Below are positions 22,901 to 34,900 of a stretch of 64,000 nt of DNA, piece by piece. The stretch spans positions 215,001-279,000 of the forward strand of contig NC_092520.1 in the NCBI RefSeq assembly GCF_037038585.1. Reading direction: 5' to 3'. How positions within the stretch are numbered: the first letter of the stretch is position 1; each line of letters starts with the position of its first letter. The notes beneath the pieces were generated by a model. That model did not search any database and was not told where the DNA came from. It saw nothing but the letters and a program-made list of their open reading frames with translations. The translations under genes and the position numbers were made by a program. This stretch comes from Patagioenas fasciata. Its lineage: Eukaryota > Chordata > Aves > Columbiformes > Columbidae.

Positions 22901-25900
22901 TTTCAAGATGTTCCAGGGGAGGTTCAGGCTGGACATGAGGAAAAGGCTCTTCACCCAGAGGGTGCTGGAGCACTGGAACAGGTTCCCCAGGGAGGTGTCA
23001 CGGCCCCAAGAAGCGTTTGGACAACACCCTCAGACACGGTGTGAATTTTGGGATTGTCGTATTCGGGAACAGGAGTTGGACTTGATGATCCTTGTGAGTC
23101 CCTTCCAACTCAGGACATTCTGTGTTTCTATGATTCTACCTCCTTGCCAGCATCTGTGATTAAACTGCTTCCCCCCCTCAAACCCGAGGGCTTCACCCTG
23201 GCCCAGAGCCGCGCTGGAGCCACGGACGGCCCCTGTTGTCCATACCTTGCCGTGCATGGCTCTGGCAGCCCTGGGCCTGCCCACGCCTGGGCTGTGGGGC
23301 CGCCAGGCAGTGCCCCTGCCCGTGCCCCACGGCTGTGGGGCTGCGGGAGCCAGCGCTGCGAGCAGCCGGCCCCACAGCTGCGCGGGGCTCCCCGGACGTG
23401 GTGCTCCCTGCCGCCGCGGGGCCGACCCTCGCCCCGGCCACGCGCGCTGGGCCGTCACCGGGGCCGAACCCTGACCCTGCTCTCTCCCCCGAGGCCTGAG
23501 CGTGCTGGAGGCTGGGACCCAGCCCCGAGCCAGAGGCAGCTCCTGAAATAGCAGCCGTGGCCGCTCCCTGGCTGCTTTTAGCTGGTCAGCAGCTGTGCCA
23601 GGGCTGGGAGGGCAGGACGCCTGGCACTCGCTCAGGCACAGGGAGTCGTGCGTGGGATCGCTGACCACACTGGCGCCAGCCTCTCCTCCTCTCCCACCAA
23701 GAGCCGTCACTCGGAGGGGCGGGAGCCCAGAGCCAGATGTTTGCCAAAGCCACAGCGTAACATGTGCGTAGCAGAGATCCAGCCAGGGCAGGGCTCCAGA
23801 TGAGCTCCCTGCCTGCTGACTGCGCTTGCTGGAGATGAGGAGGACAGCCAGGGAATGGAGGCCCGAGCTGCTGGGGAGCGCTCGATCCCTTTGCGGCACT
23901 GCGGACTGTAGGGGGCACAGGGTCAGCAGTGGGGCTGGGAGGGCAGGGAATGGCTGTGTCTGAGGGGCTCTGGTGTTCCCTCTGGTGGGCCTGTGGGGGA
24001 GAAGCTTTGACTCTGAGGTGTGCGGCTGTGCTTCTCCATCCATCCCCGACTGGGAAACATGAGAGCTTTGTGGTGTCATGGCTCCACTCGCACCTCCTGT
24101 CTTGCTTGGGGACCAGGAGGAGGGCATGAAATAACGAGGCCTCGGCGCCTGTCTTTGTCCTCCCAGTTCTCCGTGCAGAGGGGAGAGGCACAGCTGCCCT
24201 CACAACACTCATAGCTCCCTAAGATGGGTGCTTTGCTTTCTTTCTGCCTGGCCCTGAGCCGTCTTGCTGCTCTATGTCATCCAGTTCCGCTCTGCTTTGT
24301 CCGCAGCGCTCCACGAGGTGCTCCTCTGCCCAGCTGCAGGGAACACGAGCGGCGTCCTCTCACCGAGTGCTCGGGGGAGGAGGGCGGCAGCAGACGTGGC
24401 TGCACAGCGGGGCAGGGCTGTGGTGCAGGGCAGGGGGCGCAGATCAGCGCTCAGGAGGACTGGAGCCGAGTGGGGAACGGGGAGGTTCAAGGGGGCCTTT
24501 GGCTGGAGGTCCCGGCATGGCTGAGGTGGGAAGGGAGGAGGTGACCTGGAGATCATCCAGTGCAAGCCCCTCATGCTCAAGCAGGGCCATCCAGGATTGG
24601 TTTCCAGGGACCATGTCCAGACGGCTTTTCAATACCTCCAGGCATGGAACCTCTGCCGCCTACCTGGGCAACTTGTGCCAGCATTTGGTCACCCTGGCGG
24701 TGGAAAAGTGCTTCCTGCTGTTCAGCGGGAACGGTTTGTGCCCTTCACCTCTGGTCCCAGCACTGGGCCCCGCTGGGAAGAGCCTGGCTCTCAGCTCTTG
24801 GTGTTCTCTGATGTATCTCCCTGGCTGAACAGTCCCAGCGCTCGGCCCTTCCTCATAGGAGAGGTGTTCCAGTCCCCTCTTCGTCTTCATGGCCTTTCGC
24901 TGGGCTCTGTCCAGTGTGTCCATCTCCCTCCTGTACTGGGGAGCCCAGCACCGGGCCCAGCACTCCAGCTGTGGCCCCACCGGTGCTGAGCAGAGGGCAG
25001 GACCACCTCCCTCAGCCTGCTGACAGCGCTCCTGATGCAGCCCAGGGTACTGTTCACCTTCTTGGCAGCAAGGACACGTTGCTGTCTCATCTTCGACCTG
25101 GTGTCCACCCGGAGCCCCGGGTCCTTTTTCCAGGCTGCTCTCCGGCCGGGTGTCCCCAGCACGTTCTCCCGCAGGCTGCTCCTCCCTAGGTGGACTCTGC
25201 CCTTGTTGAACTTCATGAAGTTCCCGTCAGCCCAGCTCTGCAGCCTCTCGAGGTCCCCCTGGATGGCAGCACAACCTTCTGGCGTGTCAGCTGCTCCTTC
25301 CAGGCTGGTGTCCTCAGCAAATGTCCTGAGGGTGCACTCTGCTTCGTCATCCAGGTCATTAGTGAGGGTGCTAGACAGGGCTAGGCGCGGTATTGGCCGA
25401 GGTGCCCTGCTAGCCACTGGCCTCCAAGCAGGTGTTTTACTGCTGATCAGCACCTCTGGGCTGAGCCGTCCAGCCCGTTTTCAGCCCACCTCACTGTCTG
25501 CTAGCCCAGCCCGTTCGTCAACAGCTTGTCTGCAGGATCTCATGGGAGTTAAAGGCCTTACAGAAGTCCAGGTAGACCATATCCACTGCTTTTCCTTCAT
25601 CTGCCAGGCCGCTCATCGATCAGGTTGGTCAAGCACGACTTCCATTTGCTGGAAGCCATGCTGATTACCCTGATGATTTTCTTGTCCTCTATGTGCATGG
25701 AAATGGTTTCCAGGATTGGCTGCCCCACCGCCTTCCAGGGATCGAGGTAGGGCTGGCTGGCTGTAGCTACCTGGGTCCTGCTCACCCTCTTGAAGGCAGG
25801 AGTGACGTTTACGTTCCTGCAGTCTTCAGGCACTTCTCCCAAACACGATGACTGAGCAACGATTATGGAGAGTGGCCTCAACGGCATCTGCCATCTTAGC

Positions 25901-28900
25901 ACTTGTGGGTGCACCCCAGCTGGGCCCAGGGACTTACGTATGTCCAGTTTGCTTGAGACTTCCCTGACCTGTACCTCTTCAAACAAGGGTACATCTTGTT
26001 TGTTCCAGCCTCCCTCCAGTTTCGGGGACATGGGGCCCCTGAAGACAGGTCTTACTGGTAAAGAAGGCACTAAGTACCCCAGACGTGATATGTCCTGTCC
26101 CACCAGGTCCCGTCTCCTTCAGCCGTGGGCCTGCATTTCCCCAGGCCTTTCATCACCTGTGCACTCGCAGAACCCTTCTTGACTTACACATCCCTGCCAG
26201 ATTCAAATCCAGTTGGAAACGGAGTAAAACAGCTGCATTTTCATGTAATTACAATGATCAGTTAGTGACTTCAGCAGAAAATGCCCCGAATGTGTTCCCT
26301 GAGCCCCTCCATGAACAGCTGCTTCTATACCTATCAAAGGAAAGTCTTCAAACACAGCATCAGGTTCATCCCCTGGGATCCTTAACACATTTTTGGGTCC
26401 CAAGGGGCATATGCCATTTCATTTGCATCCATTATATATTAATAAAAGGAATAATGTATTTTGTCTGTCACTTTCATCCACTTTCTTGTCCTAACTTGGC
26501 ACCAGCAACCTGATCTAGCTGAAGATGTCTCTGCTCATCGCAGAGGGCTGGGCCGGATGACCTTCGAAAGTCGCCTCCATCCCGAGCTGTTCTGTGGCTC
26601 CGTGGTTCCGTGATATTTAATGCAGAAACAGCAGCAGCGTTTCCCAGCCCTGCGCCAGCGCCGTGCGGCCCCTCCCGCGCTCACTGCTCCGTCCCGCGGG
26701 CCTCCCGCAGTTCTCCCTGGCACGCGGATGGCGGCTGTGCCGAACTGGAGCTGCTCTATGTTATCATTTTGCGTTTTGGTTTGGTTTTCGGTTAGCGCAT
26801 TTCTCCAGCATTCACAAACTGCATCGTCTTCCTAAGTCTGAGCCCACAGGATCTGGATAATCACAGCTCTAAATATTAGAATCATAGGATCATGGCATAA
26901 TTTGGGTTGGAAAAGACCCTTAAGATCATCAAGTCCAACTGCAAACCCATCATTGCCAAGCCCACCACTAAAATATGTCCTTTAGCACCACATCTACCTG
27001 TATTTTAAATACCTCCAGGGATGGTGACTCCAGCACTGCCCTGGGCAGCCTGTTCCAATGCCCCACAGCCCTTTGGGGAAGAAATTGTTCCCACATCCAA
27101 CCTCAACCTCCCCTGGGCAACTTGAGGCCGTTTCCTCTGCTCCTGGCGCTTGTTCCTGGGGAGCAGAGCCCGACCCCCCTGGCTCCAAGCTCCTTTCAGG
27201 CAGTTCAGAGATCAGAAGGTCTCCCCTCAGCTCCTGTTCTCCAGCTGAACCCCCAGGTCCCTCAGCCGCTCCCATCACACTTGTGCTCCAGCCCCTCACC
27301 AGCTCCGTTCCCTTCTCTCCACTCGCTCCAGCACCTCAAGGCCTTTCCTGGCGTGAGGGGCCCAGAACTGCCCCAGGATTCATGGTTTGGCCTCCCCAGG
27401 TCCCAGCACAGGTTCGGTCACTGCCCTGGGCCTGCTGGCCACCCCAGTGCTGGTCCCAGCCAGGATGCTGTGGCCTCTTGGCCCCTGGGCACACTCTGGC
27501 TCATGTTCAGCCGCTGTCACCAACACCCCCAGGCCCTTTTCCAGCCGCTGTTCCCCAGCTGCAGCGTCCATGGGGTTGCTGTGACCCCAGTGCAGGACCC
27601 GGCACTTGGCCTTGTGAACCTCGTAAAAATGGCCTCAGCCCCTCGATCCAGCTGGTCCAGACCCCTCTGTGTGTCCTTCCTGCCCAGACCCCTCTGTGTG
27701 TCCTTCCTGCCCAGACCCCTCTGTACAGCCTTCCTGCCCTCGCACAGATCAATACTCCCACCCAACTTGGTGTCATCTGCAAACTTAGTGAGGGTGCCCC
27801 GGATGCCCTCCTCCAGATCACTGTGAACAGATTAAACAGGACTGGCCCTGTACTGAGCCCTGGGGACGCCACTCGTGACCGGCCGCCAGCTGGATCGATT
27901 TGGCTCCATCACCACGCTCTTTGGGCCCAGCCATCCAGACAGTATTTCACCCAGCAAAGAGTACAGCTCTCCAAGCCATGAGCTGCCAGTTTTTCAGGAG
28001 AGTGCTCTGGGAACAGTATCTAAGGCTTTACTAAAGTCTGCACAGCATCCACAGCCCTTCCCTCATCCAGGGGGTGGGTCACCTTGTCACAGAAGATCAA
28101 GCTGGTCAAGCAGGACCTGCCTTTCACAAGCCCGTGCTGACTGAGCGTGGTCACCCGGCTGTCCTGTGCTGCCGTGGGGTGGCACTCACCATGATCTTCC
28201 CACAGCCTCCCCTGGCGCTGAGGTCCTGCAGCTCCCAGATCCTCCACCCATCCCTTGTAGAGGGACATCGCACTGGCCAGCCTCCAGGCACCTGGGACGT
28301 CCCGGTTAGCCAGGACTGCCCATAGGTGGTGGCGCGGTGAACAATTCCGCCGTCTCTCAGTATGCTGTGCGCTGTTTGTCGTGCCTTTGGACTTGGGAAC
28401 ATCCTCAGACTCTTTACAGTGTTTGCAAACAACTTGTGCAGACATGGAGAGGCTGCCCAATGCACAAGCGCCCTGCTGGGCTGTCTGTGGGGCTCGCTGC
28501 CCACCCGGCAGCTGTCGGCATTCGGATGCCTGTGTCCTCTCTCCCCATCCTGCTCGGGGTCACGGCTCAGCACTGATGAACAGCAGCCTGCACTAAACCT
28601 CTTGTCTGCAAAGCCTGCCGGTGAAACGCCGCGTTTCCCCGGGCAATGCTCTGCAAGCAGTCTCCAGCCCCTGATTTCCAGCCGGATCCCCGGGTTGCAC
28701 CAGCAGTGCCGGGATGCTGGCCCGTGGTTCGGGCTGTCCCCTCGTGGGAAGCGCCATGTCCCCACTGGCTTCCCGCTGCCTTTACCCCCTCTTGCCTCGC
28801 TTGTCTGGAATGCAAAACCCCAGCTCCCCTCCATCAGGGTTTCCTTTGCAGCCCGGCCTTTGGTCTGTGCTACACGGTGTGCCATTTGTTCTCTCTTGTA

Positions 28901-31900
28901 TTGTCTTTGTATTCCGCTTGTCTGCTGTAAGGAGAAAACAATAAAACCTGAGCATACAACCTATTACTAAATAACCTTAAAACTACCAGCCTATCTTGTC
29001 ACCTGCAAGTATGATCTAGGACTGAAACACTGACTGATGAGCGGCACGGGGTCCTGCTGACCACTGCTGTCTTTCGCCGTAGTATAAGCTTGTTCCAAGC
29101 CAAACACAGTGGGTGTCTCCTGGCCCTTGGGAAGAGGGCTGGTTCATGCTGCTCTCTGCCTTCGCTGGTGAGTGTTTTCTCTCTTGGGCTGCGTATCACC
29201 TGGGAACCGTCAGCCATGCCAGCATGAGGAGGCTTTGCCCTTGCCAGGACCCAGGAGTGGAAAGAGTTACCTAAAAGATGGGCCCTGGACGTGCTGGAGC
29301 TGTGAAAACAGCCAAGGAGGAAGTTTGGGAGGTGCTGGAGATGGGTCCAGGCTGGCAAAGCAGAGAGGAGCGTGCAGGCGAGGTCAGGGGAGCAGAGCGT
29401 GAGCGCAGGAACGGGTCCGTTCTGCTGCGCGACGCTGCGAGTGAGGCCTCCAGGGTGAATAGATGGGATCACTGGTTTTTGCTGTGTTCGGGGGTGTCTG
29501 GGAGGTGTGGACTCTGTTGGACGCACCGCCCAGCACCCTGTATCTCTTGTTGTTGTCCCCTGGCCCTCGGCAGCTGTGACCCTGCCGTGGGTCACACACA
29601 GAATTGGGGAGCTGCAGCACGATGTGTATGGTGCTATATGGGGAGGGGTGCTGGGTGCCGCGCGCCTTGGGCTCGGTGTGAGGCTCCTGCCTTCTCGTGG
29701 GGACACGAGCCCCCGGGGAACAGCCGGCTGGTCCTGCCGCCTGCGCCCGTAGGTGAACAGGGGTTTGGGGACCGGGTGCTGGAGCCCTCCCAAGTGTTTG
29801 CCCCGTGGGCACAGGAGACGAGCGTGTGGGTCCAGAGGAGAACTGGGAGCTGGCCCGGGTGTGACTGGGAGAAGAGGAGCGGGAGCATCTGTTGCTGGAT
29901 TCGCTGCAGCAAACTGGGGCTGCTGTGAGTGGTGAGACAGGGACCCTGCAGAGTTCGGGAGAAGGGGCCGTACGGCACCGGTTACACCGAGTGCTGGACG
30001 AGGAGCCAAAGGGCAGCTCTGGCACAGCGGAGCGGGGTTGGGTAGAGCAGAGGGAGCTCCTTCACCAGCGTCCGGGAGCCTGTGCCGAGCTGGATCACTG
30101 CAGCAGGGGGAATTCGGGTTGCAGAGGCCTTGCAAGTCTCTGGTCCAACCTCGTGCTCGAAGCCGTGGGGTCAGACCAGGCTGCTCACAGCTCATCCAGC
30201 AGCACCCTGAAAGCGCCCAAGGGTCAACAACTTGCTCCGATGCTGTATGGTCCTCACAGGGAAAATCTTTCCCTCATGTCCAGCCTGAAGTTCTCATTCA
30301 ACCCACCCTGGTGGGCTCCGTTCTCGTGCTGTGCACCCTGTGCGGAGCCCGGCTGTGTTCTCGTGCTGTGCACCCTGTGCGGAGCCCGGCTCCGTTCTCG
30401 TGCTGCGCACCCTGTGCGGAGCCCGGCTCCGTTCTCGTGCTGCGCACCCTGTGCGGAGCCCGGCTCCGTTCTCGTGCTGCGCACCCTGTGCGGAGCCCGG
30501 CTCCGTTCTCGTGCTGCGCACCCTGTGCGGACCCCGGCTCCGTTCTCGTGCTGTGCACCCTGTGCGGAGCCCGGCTCCGTTCTCGTGCTGTGCACCCTGT
30601 GCGGAGCCCGGCTCCGTTCTCGTGCTGTGCACCGCTGTGCAGAACCCAGCTCCGTTCTCGTGCTGTGCACCCTGTGCGGAGCCCAGCTCCGTTCTCGTGC
30701 TGCGCACCGCTGTGCGGAGCCCGGCTCCGTTCTCGTGCTGTGCACCGCTGTGCAGAACCCAGCTCCGTTCTCGTGCTGTGCACCCTGTGCGGAGCCCAGC
30801 TCCGTTCTCGTGCTGTGCACCCTGTGCGGAGCCCGGCTCCGTTCTCGTGCTGTGCACCGCTGTGCAGAACCCAGCTCCGTTCTCGTGCTGTGCACCCTGT
30901 GCGGAGCCCAGCTCCGTTCTCGTGCTGTGCACCCTGTGCGGAGCCCAGCTCCGTTCTCGTGCTGCGCACCGCTGTGCGGAGCCCGGCTCCGTTCTCGTGC
31001 TGTGCACCGCTGTGCAGAACCCAGCTCCGTTCTCGTGCTGTGCACCCTGTGCGGAGCCCAGCTCCGTTCTCGTGCTGTGCACCCTGTGCGGAGCCCGGCT
31101 CCGTTCTCGTGCTGTGCACCGCTGTGCAGAACCCAGCTCCGTTCTCGTGCTGTGCACCCTGTGCGGAGCCCAGCTCCGTTCTCGTGCTGCACACCGCTGT
31201 GCGGAGCCCGGCTCCGTTCTCGTGCTGTGCACGTGCTGGGCACCGCTGTGCGGAGCCCGGCTCCGTTCTCGTGCTGCGCACCGCTGTGCGGAGCCCGGCT
31301 CCATTCTCGTGCTGCGCACCCTGTGCGGAGCCCGGCTCCGTTCTCGTGCTGTGCACCCTGTGCGGAGCCCGGCTCCGTTCTCGTGCTGCGCACCCTGTGC
31401 GGAGCCCGGCTCCGTTCTCGTGCTGCGCACCGCTGTGCGGAGCCCGGCTCCGTTCTCGTGCTGCGCACCGCTGTGCGGAGCCCGGCTCCGTTCTCGTGCT
31501 GTGCACCCTGTGCGGAGCCCGGCTCTGTTCCCTCAACGGCCCCATGGGTGCTGGCAGCTCGCTGCTTGGCCTGGAGCCTCCTCCCGCAGGACGAGCAGCC
31601 CGGGCACCCTGCAGCTCCTTGGGGGCAGCTGCTCCAGGCCCGGCCAGCTCCGTGGATTCACCCGAACTCACCGCGGTTTGTTGGGGTCTCTCCTGTCCTG
31701 GGGGCACCAAGGTCCATGCGGTGTCTAGGTGAGGTTTGTCAGGGCTGAGGAGAGGGGAGGACAATCCCTGCCCTCCCGCTCCGGGCTGTGTCCCTGCTTG
31801 CGTCCCGGGTGCTGCTGCTGGGCTCTCCTGATCACCGGGGCTCGTGTCCCGCTCAGCACCCGCCCGTACCCCAGGACACTGTCCGCACGGCTGATCCGCA

Positions 31901-34900
31901 GCCTGGCCGTGCCGGGGCGCGGTGGCGCAGGGTCAGAGCAGCGCTTGGCGTTGGTCCTCGCCGAGGTTCCCTTGGTCCCCATCAGCCCCTGCTCCCGCCT
32001 GCCCGAGGTGCCCGTGCGTGTGGCCGGGGCCACTTGTCACCCTGACGAGCGAGCACTCTATGCCTGTACAGAGTGAGGGTCATTGATGAGGATGTTCAGC
32101 AGGAGAGGTCCCCAGGCTGGTCCCTGTGGACACTTGTCACCCACCTCCAGGCAGAACAGCTGGTGATCCACCCCACTCTGAGCCCGGCCTTCCAACCGGT
32201 TTGTGACCCACCCGCTGTTCCAGCCCTCCAAACCACAGCATCCTGGACATGAGGACGGTGGGAGAAGATGCCAAACTCCTTCCTGAAGTCAGGGCGATCG
32301 GTGTCCAGAGCTGTCAGCCACAGACCCATCGCTGCACCGCAGACAGCAGGCAGGACGGTCGGTCCACGCTGTTCCCTCCCGGGCTGCTCCGTGTGGCTGA
32401 AAACGTGCTCCGGGGGGCTGCACCATGATCACCCCAGGGACTGGAGCGTGGTGGACAAGCCTGTAGGCCCTCGGATCATCCTTCTGGCCTTTTCCAAAGG
32501 TGGGGTGCAATATTTCCTTCCCTGCGATTGTCAGGGGTCTCCCCTGATCTCCACCATGTTTAGAGGAGCAGCCCTGTCAGCATCTGTGGATGCAGCCTGT
32601 GAGATCCCATGGGTTGCTATTGGTCAGGTTCACCAAGGAAATCCTGACTTAGTCTTCATCCCTGTCTCATTCATAAATGGGCCTTCATTCAGCCTTTTGC
32701 TACCAGTACAGTGATAGAGGGTCTTCTTAGCAGCCTCAGTTTTCCCTGTGAGTCTCAACCCCATTGAAGTTTTATTTCCTGACACCATCCCTCCATGCCT
32801 GGGCAGTGTTAACAAAGTCCTCTTGCAGCTTGCCCCTGCATGCACCTCCCATGTGCTGCCTTGGTGCGCTGCAGCATAGCCCTAAGGCCATCTGCTGATC
32901 CGTCTCCTTGTTTTGCTGAGCACCAGCAGGGACCGTTCCCCTGCCCGGGGTGAGCTGTCCCAGGGCTCGCCAGCTTTCCCGAGCAACCCGGGCCTTCAGA
33001 TCTGCCTCCCGTGGGCTCCCTCCCACCTACCGGCTCCCCGGATAAGCTGAGGTCTTGAACTCCGGGGTCTGTACTCTGCTGCTCTCCTTCCTCACTCTCT
33101 TTAGGATCCTGGACACTGCTACTTCGTGGTCACTACAGCCTAGGCTACCGCTGATTACCGCATCCTTGGTCAGTTCTCCCTTGCCAGTAAACAGCAGATC
33201 CAGCTGTGTCACCCCTGGTTGGTCTGAAATTGAAATTCGCTGTGACACCCCGGACAGCAGCCCTAGTGCCCGTGTGAGCATTTGTGTGGAGCCTGGGACG
33301 TGATGGAGCTGCGTGAGGCGCGAGAGGCGGCGGGGATGGCTCTGCTGTGAGGCCTGGGGCAGGTGTAGTGGGCTGTTGTGGGGATGGGTGTGCTGCGGGA
33401 CCTGGGACAGGTGTAGTGGGCTGTTGTGGGGATGGGTGTGCTGCGGGACCTGGGACAGGTGTAGTGGGCTGTTGTGGGGATGGGTGTGCTGCGGGACCTG
33501 GGACAGGTGTAGTGGGCTGTTGTGGGGATGGGTGTGCTGCGGGACCTGGGACAGGTGTAGTGGGCTGTTGTGGGGATGGGTGTGCTGCGGGACCTGGGAC
33601 AGGTGTAGTGGGCTGTTGCGGGCTGGGTCTGTCCATGGCCGGCACAGGACAGGGTGCTGGGTCTGTCCATGGCCGGCACAGGACACGGTGCTGGGTCTGT
33701 CCATGGCCGGCACAGGACAGGGTGCTGGGTCTGTCCATGGCCGGCACAGGACACGGTGCTGGGTCTGTCCACGGCCGGCACAGGACACGGTGCTGGGTCT
33801 GTCCACGGCCGGCGCAGGACACGGTGCTGGGTCTGTCCACGGCCGGCGCAGGACACGGTGCTGGGTCTGTCCACGGCCGGCGCAGGACACGGTGCTGGGT
33901 CTGTCCATGGCCGGCGCAGGACACGGTGCTGGGTCTGTCCACGGCCGGCGCAGGACACGGTGCTGGGTCTGTCCACGGCCGGCGCAGGACACGGTGCTGG
34001 GTCTGTCCACGGCCGGCGCAGGACACGGTGCTGGGTCTGTCCACGGCCGGCGCAGGACACGGTGCTGGGTCTGTCCACGGCCGGCGCAGGACACGGTGCT
34101 GGGTCTGTCCACGGCCGGCGCAGGACACGGTGCTGGGCCTGTCCACGGCCGGCACAGGACACGGTGCTGGGTCTGTCCACGGCCGGCACAGGACACGGTG
34201 CTGGGCCTGTCCACGGCCGGCACAGGACACGGTGCTGGGTCTGTCCACGGCCGGCACAGGACACGGTGCTGGGTCTGTCCACGGCCGGCGCAGGACACGG
34301 TGCTGGGTCTGTCCACGGCCGGCGCAGGACACGGTGCTGGGCCTGTCCACGGCCGGCACAGGACACGGTGCTGGGTCTGTCCATGGCCGGCACAGGACAC
34401 GGTGCTGGGTCTGTCCACGGCCGGCGCAGGACACGGTGCTGGGTCTGTCCACGGCCGGCGCAGGACACGGTGCTGGGCCTGTCCACGGCCGGCACAGGAC
34501 ACGGTGCTGGGTCTGTCCACGGCCGGCACAGGACACGGTGCTGGGCCTGTCCACGGCCGGCACAGGACACGGTGCTGGGTCTGTCCACGGCCGGCGCAGG
34601 ACACGGTGCTGGGTCTGTCCACGGCCGGCACAGGACACGGTGCTGGGCCTGTCCATGGCCGGCGCAGGACACGGTGCTGGGTCTGTCCACGGCCGGCACA
34701 GGACACGGTGCTGGGCCTGTCCATGGCCGGCACAGGACACGGTGCTGGGTCTGTCCACGGCCGGCACAGGACACGGTGCTGGGTCTGTCCATGGCCGGCG
34801 CAGGACACGGTGCTGGGTCTGTCCACGGCCGGCACAGGACACGGTGCTGGGCCTGTCCATGGCCGGCGCAGGACACGGTGCTGGGTCTGTCCATGGCCGG

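Noticed and set aside
24887-26103. Reverse transcriptase ORFs as host genes
   Set aside because: They are pieces of 5'-truncated CR1 with frameshifts and a changed catalytic aspartate region, hence dead transposon sequence.
30314-31530. CRISPR array (regular repeats of 37 bp)
   Set aside because: There are no unique spacers: the units are contiguous. Host is a vertebrate. The same holds for the other arrays.
30254-31764. Cys-rich or Arg-rich ORFs of 378-618 codons resembling keratin-associated or protamine-like proteins
   Set aside because: The composition follows from the GC-rich 37/38-bp unit, and all frames are open. No start context or conserved end was found.
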